Shown here in pieces: positions 7,193 through 15,684 of a stretch of 64,000 nt of DNA. The stretch is taken from the NCBI GenBank assembly GCA_900546265.1, contig URCA01000006.1, positions 76,639-140,638 of the forward strand. The letters run 5' to 3'. The notes under the pieces were generated by a model. That model saw only the letters and a list, made by a program, of their open reading frames with translations, searched no databases and was not told the origin of the DNA. The first letter of the stretch is position 1. Each line of letters begins with the position of its first letter. The stretch is from an uncultured Oscillospiraceae bacterium. GTDB taxonomy: Bacteria; Bacillota; Clostridia; Oscillospirales; Acutalibacteraceae. Made by a program: the position numbers and the translations under genes.

Positions 7193-8542
7193 GTGGAGGC
7201 CTTGAACATATCCCGGCGGCAGGCGGTGCAGTGGGTGGTCTGTCTGCTGGCTTTCGCGTTCCTGACGCGGCTGTGCATCGGAATGCTGTACTACAACACG
7301 TTCGACGTCAACTGGTACAAGACCTGGGCGCTGGAACTGCAAAACGGCTTTTTCGACTGCTATTCCCGCATGACGGACGGGAAATACGCCCTGGATTATC
7401 CGCCGGTTTATCTGGTGTTCCTCTTTATCGTCGGCAAGCTGTACGGCGCGCTGCCCCTGGCGGATTATAAGATGTTCGACATGCTGGCGATGAAGTTCTT
7501 CCCTATCCTGTTCGATGTGCTGGCGGCGGGAATGCTGTATCTTCTGTGCCGGAAAAAGAGCGAGGGGATGGGGGTGCTGGCCGCCGCCCTGTGGGCGCTC
7601 AACCCGTCGTCCATCTTCAATTCCGCCTGCTGGGGCCAGACGGACGGGATGATGCTCTGCCTGTTGCTGCTGGCCTTCTACCTGGTGGACGCGGACAGGC
7701 CCATCCTCGGCTCTGTCCTGTTCGCGGTGACGGCCCTGACCAAGATGCAGGCGCTGTATTTCACGCCGGTGCTGTTTGTGGTGCTGCTGTACCGCCACAA
7801 GCTGGAAAAGGCGCTGCTGGGGGTTCTGGCGGCGCTGGCCACGGGGGTGGCCGCCTTCGTTCCCTTTATCATCGGCAGCGCCGGCGCCCGGGGCTGGGAA
7901 GCGCTGCTGACCCCCTTCGAGGTGTATTTCGGGGGGCTTGGCAAATATCCCTATGTGGCCCTGAATACCTATAATCTGTACGGCATCGGCAACATGAACT
8001 GGGTGCACGATTCCAAATCGATTTTCTTCGGGCACCCGGACGCCGCGCTGGGCTTCGACGTGGGGGGCTTCACCTACAACCATCTGAGCACCCTGCTGAT
8101 GCTGGCGGTTCTCGCGCTGACGGTGTTCCTGCTGTGGCGGGGGGTGCGGGAAAACGGCCTGTGGCTGGGCTGCTTTGTGCTGATGCAGGGGATTTTCATG
8201 CTGACCACCCGGATGCACGAGCGGTACCAGATGGCGGTGCTGCCCTTCGCGCTGGTACTGTACGCCTATACCGGCCGGGGACGGTGGCTGGGCATCTTCG
8301 GGGCCCTGTCGGGCATCACCTTCGTCAACCAGTTCATGCTGCTTATCCGCAACAACACGATAAACGATCCAGCCGCCCCCTGGAACGACTGGTTCAACCC
8401 GGTGCAGGCGGTGTTTTCGGTGCTCAACCTGGCGGTGTTCGCCTTCAGCCTGTATGAAGCCTGGCGGCTGGCTTTCCCTGACGGCTTGCGCAAAGCCCCT
8501 CAGTCTCAGGCCGCCCCCATCACAGAGGAGGTATCCCCATGA
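7193..8542 (+). CDS. Polytopic membrane protein, GT-C-like glycosyltransferase
   Basis: A 449-residue protein with about 10-12 predicted membrane helices. It has features of GT-C-fold, lipid-linked sugar transferases: an early acidic site (FDVNWYKTWALEL), LDYPPVYL, ACWGQTDGMM, a TKMQALYFTP helix and the extracytoplasmic TRMHERY motif. It probably transfers a sugar from a polyprenyl-phosphate donor on the outer face of the membrane; donor and acceptor are unknown. The start is GTG 7193 with AAGGAGG seven bases upstream. Its stop overlaps the start of the YfhO gene (ATGA), so the two are translationally coupled and likely act on the same cell-surface glycopolymer. Confidence 0.78.
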   Translation: MEALNISRRQAVQWVVCLLAFAFLTRLCIGMLYYNTFDVNWYKTWALELQNGFFDCYSRMTDGKYALDYPPVYLVFLFIVGKLYGALPLADYKMFDMLAMKFFPILFDVLAAGMLYLLCRKKSEGMGVLAAALWALNPSSIFNSACWGQTDGMMLCLLLLAFYLVDADRPILGSVLFAVTALTKMQALYFTPVLFVVLLYRHKLEKALLGVLAALATGVAAFVPFIIGSAGARGWEALLTPFEVYFGGLGKYPYVALNTYNLYGIGNMNWVHDSKSIFFGHPDAALGFDVGGFTYNHLSTLLMLAVLALTVFLLWRGVRENGLWLGCFVLMQGIFMLTTRMHERYQMAVLPFALVLYAYTGRGRWLGIFGALSGITFVNQFMLLIRNNTINDPAAPWNDWFNPVQAVFSVLNLAVFAFSLYEAWRLAFPDGLRKAPQSQAAPITEEVSP

Positions 8543-11181
8543 CCCTGACCCATTCTTTACGGCGGCCCAAGAGCCGCGCGTGGCACGCGTTTTTTATCGC
8601 GTTGGCCATGGCGTTTCTGCTGTTTCTCCCCTTCCTGATCATCGACAAGGGCCTGTTCATCTATTACGGAGATTTCAATGTGCAGCAAATCCCGTTTTAC
8701 CGGATGGCCCACGACGCGGTGCGGTCGGGGAACATCTTCTGGAACTGGAACACCGACCTGGGGGCCAACTTCATCGGCTCGTATTCCTTTTATCTGCTGG
8801 GAAGCCCCTTCTTCTGGCTGACCCTCCCCTTCCCAAGCGCGGCGGTGCCCTATCTGATGGCCCCCCTGCTGATGCTGAAATTCGCCCTGTCCTCCCTGAC
8901 GGCATACGCCTACCTGCGCCGGTTCGTCCGCCCCGATTTCGCGGTGATGGGCGGCCTGCTGTACGCCTTTTCGGGCTTCTCGATTTACAACGTCTTTTTC
9001 AACCATTTCCATGAGGCCATCGTGTATTTCCCGCTGATGCTGCTGGCGCTGGAGATGTATATGAAGGACGGCAAGCGGGGCTTTTTCGCCGTCACCGTGT
9101 TTCTCAGCGCCCTGTCCAACTATTACTTCTTCATCGGCCAGGTGTTCTTCCTGCTGATTTACTGGTTCGTGCGGATGTTCTCGGGGGACTGGGACTGCTC
9201 CCTGTCCAAATTCCTGTGGCTGCTGTTCGAGGCGGTCGTCGGCACGGCGGGGGCGGCGGTGTTCCTCCTCCCCTCCTATCTGGCGGTGATACAGAACCCG
9301 CGGACAGACAGCATGCTCGCCGGCTGGGACGCGCTGATTTACAACAAGCCTCAGCGATTCTACGACATCATCCACTCCTTCTTCTTCCCCCAGGACATCC
9401 CGGCCCGGGAGAATTTCTTCCCCGATTCGGACAACAAGTGGGCCTCCATGTCGGCCTGGCTGCCGGTATTCGGCTGCTCGGGCGCCATTGCCTACTTCCA
9501 GTCACGCAAGCACAGCGACTGGCTGCGGCGGATGCTGATTATCTGCTTCTTCTGCGCGATTATCCCCGGGCTCAATGCCATGTTCCAGCTGTTCAACTGG
9601 GTATATTACGCCCGGTGGTACTACATGATGGTGCTTATCCTGGTGCTGGCCACGGTGGCCTGCTTCGAGCAGGCGGAAAGCCAGCCGGTGGAATGGAAGC
9701 GGGCCTTCGGCTGGACCTTCGGCATCACCGCCGCCTTCGCGCTGTTCATCGGGTTCATGCCCAAGAGCTGGAACCCGGACAAGGAGACCGGCAAAATCAC
9801 CTACGGGCTGATGAAGCACGTGGATCGCTTCTGGATTTATGTGGCCATCGCGGTGGTCTCCCTGGTGTTGGCGTGGCTGCTGGTCACCCTGTTCCACAAC
9901 GACCGGCCGATATTCTACAAATGGGGCGTGGGGGTCATCGCCTGCGTGTCCCTGATCTACAGCTGGTATTTCCTGGGTCTGGGTAAGGCCAACTCCAACT
10001 ACACCTCCCATTTCGTCATCGAGCAGGGCATCAAGGGCGGGGATAAAATCCATCTGCCGGTGGATGAACAGTTCTATCGGGTGGATATGAACAAGGGTAT
10101 GGACAACCAGGCCATGTTCTGGGGCATCCCTACCATCAACGCCTTCCACAGCATCGTGCCCGGGTCGGTGATGGAGTTCTACCCCACCATCGGCATCGCC
10201 CGGGGCGTGGGCACCCGGCCAGAGCCGGAGCATTACGCGGTGCGCAGCCTGCTGTCCACCCGATATCTGTTCGACTACGCCAACGAGGATCCCGATTATC
10301 AGGAATATAAATCCAGCGGCGACTTCTTCCTGGTGGACGGGGAAACCAAGATGCCCGGCTGGAGTTACATCGATAAACAAAACGGGTTTCTGATTTACGA
10401 GAACGACAACTATATTCCCATGGGCTTCACCTACGATCAGTATATGACCCGGGAATCCTACGACGCCATGTCGGAGAGCCGCCGGGAGCTGGCGCTGCTC
10501 AAGGCCCTGGTGGTGGAAAAGGCAGACGAGCCGGCGGTCAGCCGGATGCTGCCCGTGATGGACGAGACGACGGAGAGCTTCACCGAGTACGAATACGCCG
10601 ACGACTGCGCCGATCGGCGCGCCGAATCCGCCGTTTCCTTCGCGCGGGACAACCGGGGCTTCACCGCCACCATTTCGCTGGCTGAGGATAATCTCGTGTT
10701 CTTCAGCGTCCCCTACGAGGACGGCTGGTCCGCCACGGTGAACGGGGAAAAAGCAGCCATCTACAAGGTGAACGTCGGCTTCATGGCCGTGGCCTGTCAG
10801 GCTGGCCAGGACATCGTGATTCGTTTCGACTACATGACGCCCGGCCTGGTTTACGGCGTGGTAATCACAGTGGGGGCGGTGCTGCTGTTCGTGCTGTATC
10901 TGGTGCTGATGCGGGTGTTCGACAAGCGGATGCGCGCCAAGCTGGACAAGGCGTTCCCGCCGGTGGATAGTCCCGCCGCAGAAACGACCGAAGAACCCCC
11001 GGCGGCTTCACCGGACAACGACGCAGCGGATGCGCCCCCGGCGGCAGCGCCGGACAACGCCATGGAGATACCGCCCCTGGCGGCCGACAGTGAATCGCCG
11101 GATGGCTTCGATTTATACCGTCTGTATCCGGCGCAGGAGGATCCGCCGGCCGCGCCGGAAGAGGAACATACACCCGAGTAA
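8539..11181 (+). CDS. YfhO-family membrane protein
   Basis: An 880-residue protein with about 12-14 membrane helices in its first 500 residues, a large extracytoplasmic region (about 500-770) and one more helix near 775-800. It ends with a low-complexity acidic, Ala/Pro-rich cytoplasmic tail of about 75 residues. YfhO signatures include DKGLFIYYGDFNVQQIPFY at the start, NWNTDLGANFIGSY, AFSGFSIYNVFFNHF and PYEDGWSATVNGEKA late in the protein. B. subtilis YfhO is implicated in glycosylating lipoteichoic acid, so a role in sugar decoration of surface polymers is inferred. The long tail is unusual for the family. Confidence 0.87.
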   Translation: MTLTHSLRRPKSRAWHAFFIALAMAFLLFLPFLIIDKGLFIYYGDFNVQQIPFYRMAHDAVRSGNIFWNWNTDLGANFIGSYSFYLLGSPFFWLTLPFPSAAVPYLMAPLLMLKFALSSLTAYAYLRRFVRPDFAVMGGLLYAFSGFSIYNVFFNHFHEAIVYFPLMLLALEMYMKDGKRGFFAVTVFLSALSNYYFFIGQVFFLLIYWFVRMFSGDWDCSLSKFLWLLFEAVVGTAGAAVFLLPSYLAVIQNPRTDSMLAGWDALIYNKPQRFYDIIHSFFFPQDIPARENFFPDSDNKWASMSAWLPVFGCSGAIAYFQSRKHSDWLRRMLIICFFCAIIPGLNAMFQLFNWVYYARWYYMMVLILVLATVACFEQAESQPVEWKRAFGWTFGITAAFALFIGFMPKSWNPDKETGKITYGLMKHVDRFWIYVAIAVVSLVLAWLLVTLFHNDRPIFYKWGVGVIACVSLIYSWYFLGLGKANSNYTSHFVIEQGIKGGDKIHLPVDEQFYRVDMNKGMDNQAMFWGIPTINAFHSIVPGSVMEFYPTIGIARGVGTRPEPEHYAVRSLLSTRYLFDYANEDPDYQEYKSSGDFFLVDGETKMPGWSYIDKQNGFLIYENDNYIPMGFTYDQYMTRESYDAMSESRRELALLKALVVEKADEPAVSRMLPVMDETTESFTEYEYADDCADRRAESAVSFARDNRGFTATISLAEDNLVFFSVPYEDGWSATVNGEKAAIYKVNVGFMAVACQAGQDIVIRFDYMTPGLVYGVVITVGAVLLFVLYLVLMRVFDKRMRAKLDKAFPPVDSPAAETTEEPPAASPDNDAADAPPAAAPDNAMEIPPLAADSESPDGFDLYRLYPAQEDPPAAPEEEHTPE

Positions 11182-11204
11182 CCCGGAAAGGACAAAACTG
11201 CCGC

Positions 11205-11861
11205 ATGCCTAAAAAACTGAATCTCAAGCCCGGTTTTTTCTATACGCTGGGGGAGGAAATCGCCAACGCCATCACCCATGGCGTCGGCTCTGCTCTGGCG
11301 GTGGCCGGAACGGTCATCCTCATCGTCAACGCCGTGGGCGACCCCTGGAAGGTGGTCAGCGCCTCGATTTATGGGTTCAGCATGATTTTGCTGTTCACCA
11401 TGTCCTGCCTGTACCACGCCATCACCAACCAAAGGGCTAAGCGGATTATTCGGGTGTTCGACCACACCTCCATTTTCGTGCTCATCGCCGGTACCTATAC
11501 CCCCTTCACCCTGGTCACTCTGCGCGGCTGGGTCGGCTGGACGATTTTCGGCATTGTCTGGGGCGCGGCGGTGTTTGGCATCGTGCTCAATATCATCAGC
11601 ATCGAACGGTTCAAAAAGGTGTCGATGGTCTGCTATATCGCCAGCGGCTGGTGCGTGGTCATCGCTTTCGTCCCGCTGCTGCAGAAGCTCGCCCTGCCCG
11701 GTATGCTTCTGTTAATACTTGGGGGCCTGGTATACACCGGCGGTATCCTGTTTTACCGACGGAAGGGTGTGCGCGCCATGCACGCTTTATGGCACGGTTT
11801 CGTGCTGGCGGGGGCACTGCTGCACTATTTCGACATCCTGTTCTATGTGATACGGGCATAA
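11205..11861 (+). CDS. Hemolysin III / PAQR-family membrane protein (YqfA-like)
   Basis: A 218-residue protein with seven predicted membrane helices. It shows the family's metal-binding pattern: GEEIANAITHGVGSAL at the start, SCLYHAI with a Ser-x3-His motif, FDHTSIFVLIAGTYTPF, and the C-terminal HALWHGFVLAGALLHYF with two His residues. These are the zinc ligands known from PAQR and alkaline-ceramidase-like proteins. The real activity of bacterial members is unclear; the hemolysin name is historical. A GGAAAGGA sequence lies 15 bases upstream of the ATG, a little far. The gene follows YfhO by 23 bases and may share its transcript. Confidence 0.9.
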   Translation: MPKKLNLKPGFFYTLGEEIANAITHGVGSALAVAGTVILIVNAVGDPWKVVSASIYGFSMILLFTMSCLYHAITNQRAKRIIRVFDHTSIFVLIAGTYTPFTLVTLRGWVGWTIFGIVWGAAVFGIVLNIISIERFKKVSMVCYIASGWCVVIAFVPLLQKLALPGMLLLILGGLVYTGGILFYRRKGVRAMHALWHGFVLAGALLHYFDILFYVIRA

Positions 11862-11862
11862 C

Positions 11863-11897
11863 AAAACCGGCGCGAAGCAAGGCTTCGCGCCGGTTTT
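11863..11897. terminator. Bidirectional terminator, 16-bp perfect stem
   Basis: The stem pairs 11863-11878 with 11882-11897 around a 3-base loop, with A- and T-rich ends on both sides. It lies between the convergent hemolysin III gene and the zinc-ribbon dispanin gene. Confidence 0.85.
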
Positions 11898-11908
11898 TGC
11901 TGTGCGGA

Positions 11909-12400
11909 TTAGTAAAGGCTGTCCATCGCCAAAGCGCCGGTTACGATCAGAACGATGTACAAAACGACGACGACCGCGCCGCCGATGGTGCCGATAAGGT
12001 TCAGGGTTTTGGCGGTCTTGAGCTTCTGCTGCTCTTCCTCCATGGACATGCAGTTCTTAGCGTTCAGGGTCATCACCAGGCCCGCGATGCCCAAGGGCAT
12101 GCAGCAGAGCACCAGGTTGATGATCGACCACACCAGCAGCCCGGTGTTGGTCTGGCCGCTGGCGCCGCCGGGGCCGTAAGGCGCGTACATGGGCGGCTGT
12201 TGATACATCGGCTGCTGATAGGGCTGGTTCACCGGGGGCTGCTGATACATGGGCGGCTGCTGATACCCTCCAGGGACCTGGTTGTTAACCGGCGGCTGCG
12301 GGGCAGCCGGCGCCTGCGGCGCGCCGATAACCGCGCCGCACTGCGGGCAGTTCGCCGAGCCGTCGGGAATGTTCGCATGACACTGCGGACAGGTAGCCAT
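11909..12400 (-). CDS. Zinc-ribbon plus dispanin (CD225-like) membrane protein
   Basis: A 163-residue protein in three parts: an N-terminal zinc ribbon (CPQCHANI and CPQCGAVI), a Pro/Gln/Tyr-rich low-complexity segment with repeats of the type YQQPPMYQQPP (about residues 35-75), and two membrane helices with the dispanin-like core VWSIINLVLCCMPLGIAGLVMTL. The same architecture occurs in the gene at 12973. Function unknown. The topology and the C-C-M-P-L-G motif resemble IFITM/CD225 proteins, which alter membrane fusion and curvature in animals; whether the bacterial proteins do so is not known. Confidence 0.78.
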   Translation of the reverse strand: MATCPQCHANIPDGSANCPQCGAVIGAPQAPAAPQPPVNNQVPGGYQQPPMYQQPPVNQPYQQPMYQQPPMYAPYGPGGASGQTNTGLLVWSIINLVLCCMPLGIAGLVMTLNAKNCMSMEEEQQKLKTAKTLNLIGTIGGAVVVVLYIVLIVTGALAMDSLY

Positions 12401-12438
12401 AAAGAATTCCTCCTATGTATATCAATCTATGTCCACCC

Positions 12439-12933
12439 TCATGGGGCCAACAGCGTAAAGGGAAACACGGGGATGTTGCGCAGAATCCAGAAGCCGAGAA
12501 TCACCAGCATCACGATATTGTAGGTGCGCAGGGAGGTGCTGAATATCGGCAGCGGATCGCGGTGAAAAACCAGGACAATGTATTTCTTCAGCAAATAATA
12601 CGCGGCCAAGGGCAGCGCCATGACAAAAAACACATTGTAATCGATGGCGTCCACCAGATGCAGATGCAGCAGCGCGGACAGCGCCCGCCCCGCCCCGCAG
12701 CCGGGACAGTACAGCCCGGTCAGCTTATGGAACACACAGGGGAACGGGTTGCCGAACCGGTACAGAAACCACAATCCCGCCAGCGCGGCCGCGGGCACGC
12801 CCAGGCCGAACAGCACACGGAAGGGCATGGACCAGAGGATACGGCGGTACAGCGGCGCCGGTTGGGAAACCGCCTCGCTGTTCATGATATTGTCATTATT
12901 ATGCCATGATTTATTCATAATTGCAAGTTCCAT
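12439..12933 (-). CDS. DUF2752 membrane protein
   Basis: A 164-residue protein with three predicted membrane helices. It has the DUF2752 hallmark: a Cys in PCVFHKLTGLYCPGCGAGRALSALLH, with the three-Cys pattern C-x(9)-CPGCG followed by a short amphipathic segment. The family has no established function. It sits between two dispanin-type genes in one operon. The start is uncertain: the ATG at 12933 has only a weak GGAT site, and a promoter-like TTGCAA-17-CATAAT lies just inside it, so a Met at 12885 is possible. Confidence 0.75.
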   Translation of the reverse strand: MELAIMNKSWHNNDNIMNSEAVSQPAPLYRRILWSMPFRVLFGLGVPAAALAGLWFLYRFGNPFPCVFHKLTGLYCPGCGAGRALSALLHLHLVDAIDYNVFFVMALPLAAYYLLKKYIVLVFHRDPLPIFSTSLRTYNIVMLVILGFWILRNIPVFPFTLLAP

Positions 12934-12972
12934 TTATCCGGATCCATCATTTTTTCGAAGAAAACGCGATGG

Positions 12973-13410
12973 TCAATACGCGGCCAAGCTGCCTATGAGC
13001 AGCGCGAAGAACAGCAAAACCACAAGCGGAAGCAAACAGGAGCTGATGATGTTCAGGACCATAGCCGCGCGCAGCCGCCGTTTTTCCTGCGACGCCCAGT
13101 CGGCACTCTGGGCCAAGATGGTCATCACCAGGGCGGCAATCCCCAGCGGCATGAAGCCCATGACGATATTGATGATCGACCACACCAGCTGCCCCACCGC
13201 CAGCTGCCGGCTGGCGGGGTAGTCGCCGACCCCGTACCCGCCGTATGAGAAGTAGGGCTGGGCGTAGAGCGGCGGTGCCGCCTGGTAGCCGGCGGGCGGA
13301 GGCGGCGCGGCATATGGGGGCGGAGAGGCGGACGGCAAAACAGCGCCGCAGTGCAGGCAGACAGCCGTTTGCTCCGGATTGCTCCATCGGCAGTAGGGAC
13401 AGACAACCAT
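12973..13410 (-). CDS. Zinc-ribbon plus dispanin (CD225-like) membrane protein, first gene of the operon
   Basis: A 145-residue paralogue of the gene at 11909. It has an N-terminal ribbon with CPYC and CLHCGAVL pairs, a Pro/Ala/Tyr-rich linker, and two membrane helices with VWSIINIVMGFMPLGIAALVMT. The start at 13410 has a strong AAGGAGGGG site. The leader between promoter and start is about 140 bases and shows nothing else I recognise. Function unknown; two such proteins flanking a DUF2752 gene suggest a membrane assembly. Confidence 0.78.
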   Translation of the reverse strand: MVVCPYCRWSNPEQTAVCLHCGAVLPSASPPPYAAPPPPAGYQAAPPLYAQPYFSYGGYGVGDYPASRQLAVGQLVWSIINIVMGFMPLGIAALVMTILAQSADWASQEKRRLRAAMVLNIISSCLLPLVVLLFFALLIGSLAAY

Positions 13411-13552
13411 ACCGAACCCCTCCTTTGTGATGACAGAAGGACACTGGAAAAAGCGTCCCTGAAACACCTGCGAACCATGGAAACGCAGCTAGGATTCTGC
13501 GTCTTATTCGCCCAAAGCCGCACTTTTTCAGTCTTTTAACGAATCTACGCTC

Positions 13553-13581
13553 ATTATGCCACATTTACCGGACAAACGCAA
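13553..13581 (-). promoter_or_regulatory. Promoter of the dispanin/DUF2752 operon
   Basis: On the minus strand, TTGCGT (13576-13581) and CATAAT (13553-13558) are 17 bases apart, with TGG before the -10 box. It lies just beside the terminator of the upstream coat-protein operon. Confidence 0.6.
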
Positions 13582-13582
13582 G

Positions 13583-13612
13583 AAAAAAAGCCGCCCGCTG
13601 AAAGCGGACGAC
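13583..13612 (-). terminator. Terminator of the CotF-like operon
   Basis: On the minus strand a 9-bp stem around a TTTCA loop is followed by a run of seven T residues, 13 bases after the stop codon of the second coat gene. Confidence 0.75.
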
Positions 13613-13624
13613 TCCAAGGCGACT

Positions 13625-13897
13625 TTATTGTGCGGAAAATTTCTGCTTGGCGCTCTGAATCTTCTGTTCCTCTGCCATGGGTGTGGGATACCAGCCGCGC
13701 TTCTGCATTTCGGTGAAGACGCCCGCCTGGATGGCGTGCTCCTCCCGGAGAAGCTTAAGCAGCTCGTCCCGCACGGCGGGGGTGGCGCATTCGTTGGCGC
13801 AGGTGTTGTACGCATCGGTTATCTGCTTCTGCGCACTCAGCGCATCGCCGAGCATGTCCTTATCCTGCATCGGGAGGGCGGCGTTGTTCTGGCTCAT
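13625..13897 (-). CDS. CotF-like spore coat protein
   Basis: A 90-residue soluble helical protein of the Coat F / ferritin-like superfamily. Conserved blocks are DKDMLGDALSAQKQITDAYN, VRDELLKLLREEHAIQAGVF and the C-terminal KRGWYPTPMA ending that is very common in clostridial coat F proteins. It suggests a spore former. It follows a shorter helical partner by 14 bases in the same operon and has a GGGGGAG ribosome site. Confidence 0.87.
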   Translation of the reverse strand: MSQNNAALPMQDKDMLGDALSAQKQITDAYNTCANECATPAVRDELLKLLREEHAIQAGVFTEMQKRGWYPTPMAEEQKIQSAKQKFSAQ

Positions 13898-13911
13898 CTT
13901 CGTCTCCCCCT

Positions 13912-14097
13912 TCAGTTCAAGAACGCCAGCAGGCGATCGTAGTGGTTTTGATGCTGGCCGGCGATTTGCTCATACTGGGTCTTCAGCTGCGGATCGCTGC
14001 TCAAGACGGCGTAGGACTTGTATTTTTTAACCAGGAGCTGCTCGGCGCTCAGCTGGTCTTCCAGGGAGCTGAGCTCCTTGGCGGTCAGGTTCGGCAT
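13912..14097 (-). CDS. Small CotF-operon helical protein
   Basis: A 61-residue, two-helix protein (LTAKELSSLEDQLSAEQLLVKKYKSYA, then QLKTQYEQIAGQHQNHYDRLLAFLN) with the heptad pattern of truncated coat F-like proteins. Such short proteins commonly precede cotF-like genes in Clostridia. It has a GAAAGGA site upstream of ATG 14097. Probably a spore-coat or spore-associated protein, by context. Confidence 0.78.
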   Translation of the reverse strand: MPNLTAKELSSLEDQLSAEQLLVKKYKSYAVLSSDPQLKTQYEQIAGQHQNHYDRLLAFLN

Positions 14098-14227
14098 AGA
14101 GGTTCGTCCTTTCTCATTTCACGTCCGGTTCGGGTATAGTGTCTGCGGCGGCGGGGAAAATATTCACAGGCGGCTTCAGCCGTTTTCAGAAGTACCAGCT
14201 TTCGTCTCGGTTTGTTCAGGCAGGCTC

Positions 14228-14611
14228 CTATGTAGCCCTTCTCTGAGCGTCGACTTCCTTGTCCATTCCCAGGCCAAAGCTGATTTGCAGCGCCTCGTCC
14301 ACACGGGTCATGGACGTGTCGTCCAGGCGGCCCATATGCTCTTTGAGGCGGCGTTTATCAATGGTGCGGATCTGCTCGAGCAGAACAATGGAATCCCGGG
14401 CCAGTCCGCTGCCGAGGGAATTGAGCTGAATATGGGTGGGCAGCCGCGCCTTGTCCTTCTGACTGGTAATGGCCGCCGCAATCACGGTGGGGCTGAACCG
14501 ATTACCCACGTCGTTCTGTACAATCAACACCGGGCGGATACCGCCCTGCTCCGAGCCCACCACCGGGCTGAGATCCGCGTAAAAAATATCGCCTCGACGA
14601 ACGTTCACCAT
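14228..14611 (-). CDS. mazF: MazF/EndoA-type mRNA interferase, no antitoxin seen
   Basis: A 127-residue toxin-family endoribonuclease. The N terminus has the classic VRRGDIFYADLSPVVGSEQGGIRPVLIVQND, with the catalytic Arg in the GGIRPV loop, followed by SPTVIAAAITSQ, the LPTHI strand and DSIVLLEQIRTIDKRRL. It resembles B. subtilis EndoA (NdoA), which cuts mRNA at UACAU. The start at 14611 has a CAGGAG site. No antitoxin-like gene is adjacent: the 270 bases upstream hold only a promoter region and a terminator. Solo EndoA genes are known in Firmicutes. Confidence 0.93.
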   Translation of the reverse strand: MVNVRRGDIFYADLSPVVGSEQGGIRPVLIVQNDVGNRFSPTVIAAAITSQKDKARLPTHIQLNSLGSGLARDSIVLLEQIRTIDKRRLKEHMGRLDDTSMTRVDEALQISFGLGMDKEVDAQRRAT

Positions 14612-14833
14612 TCTCACTCCTGTTTTTTTCGGATGCATATCGTTTGAACGCCGGGGAATCCGCCGGCCATTCCGTTATCCATAGGATTGCCTGTTCCAGA
14701 AAGTTTATACAAGCCGAGAGAAAAACTCCCCAAAGCCCCCTTGCAGGCGGCTGGCCTGTATGCCTTTCCTTGGCAGGTTTCGCGGCGGATACCCGCCTCG
14801 TTCCATTGTATGCATGTCCGAAAAATGAGTGAA

Positions 14834-14873
14834 AAAAGAACAGGACGCGCCTTCGTGCGCATCCTGTTCTTTT
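14834..14873 (-). terminator. Terminator of the ABC exporter operon
   Basis: The outer stem pairs 14834-14845 with 14862-14873, with further pairing inside and a T-rich end on the minus strand, 10 bases after the permease stop codon. Between here and the mazF start (14612-14833) I see no gene. Confidence 0.8.
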
Positions 14874-14883
14874 CGGCCGTTTG

Positions 14884-15684
14884 TCAGATTGGCAAATCCC
14901 GGCGGTGGAACAGCAGAATCCCCGCCGCGTACAGCGCGGTCCCTAGCAGGCCCAGCACCGCGGCGAAGACCCAGCCGGCCGCCTCCCCGGCCAGCAGCTT
15001 ATCAGGCTGAAACAGGGTAAACAGGGTGATATACCGCAGGGTTTCCAGCTTGCCGCCCATGTTGGCCAGCATCTGGATGAGGTAAAACACCGTGGCCGTC
15101 CCTGCGCCCAGCGCCAGGGAAAGCCGGGTGGTGTTGCTGATGCAGGAGGCGAAAAAGCACAGCCCGCTCAGGCACAGATGCAGCAGCCACACGCCGAGAT
15201 TCAGCCGCAGATAGCCGGCCACGTCCAGCACGCCGGGGAACATCGCCGCGCTGCACCCCCACCCGACCGCCGTGCAGACCGCGATGATGGCTGTGACCCC
15301 GGTAAGCAGCACCGTCATCTGGGTGACGGCGACCCGCGTGCGGGAGTTGGGGGCGGCCAGCAAATAGGCCATGGAGCCCCGATCGACATGGCGGGCGACC
15401 AAGCTGTTTGCCGTTATGGCAGAAAACACCAGGGGGAAAATCAGCATCAAGAATCCGTACAAATAATTGGTCAGGAACTCCGCCAGGGTGGCGCCCGGGT
15501 TGTTCATGCCGAACATGGCCATGATGTCCGGCATGGTCTGCATGAGGGTGGCGAGCAAATCCCCGATACGGGGATCGAACATCGACACGATCACCGCGTC
15601 GTACATCGTCAGCACGGCCAGAAAGATAACCAGCGGCTTCCAAGAGGCTCGCAGCCCCTGCCGGTATAACGCACCGTTAAGCAT
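14884..15684 (-). CDS. ABC-2 type transporter permease
   Basis: A 266-residue membrane protein with six predicted helices and the usual ABC-2 order: an N-terminal interfacial segment, helices 1-2 separated by an extracellular loop, and a C-terminal helix pair. It overlaps the ATPase gene by 8 bases and forms an exporter with it. The substrate is unknown. The loop between helices 1 and 2 (MPDIMAMFGMNNPGATLAEFLTNYLYGF) is typical of clostridial permeases of this group, which are often linked to drug or peptide export. Confidence 0.83.
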   Translation of the reverse strand: MLNGALYRQGLRASWKPLVIFLAVLTMYDAVIVSMFDPRIGDLLATLMQTMPDIMAMFGMNNPGATLAEFLTNYLYGFLMLIFPLVFSAITANSLVARHVDRGSMAYLLAAPNSRTRVAVTQMTVLLTGVTAIIAVCTAVGWGCSAAMFPGVLDVAGYLRLNLGVWLLHLCLSGLCFFASCISNTTRLSLALGAGTATVFYLIQMLANMGGKLETLRYITLFTLFQPDKLLAGEAAGWVFAAVLGLLGTALYAAGILLFHRRDLPI

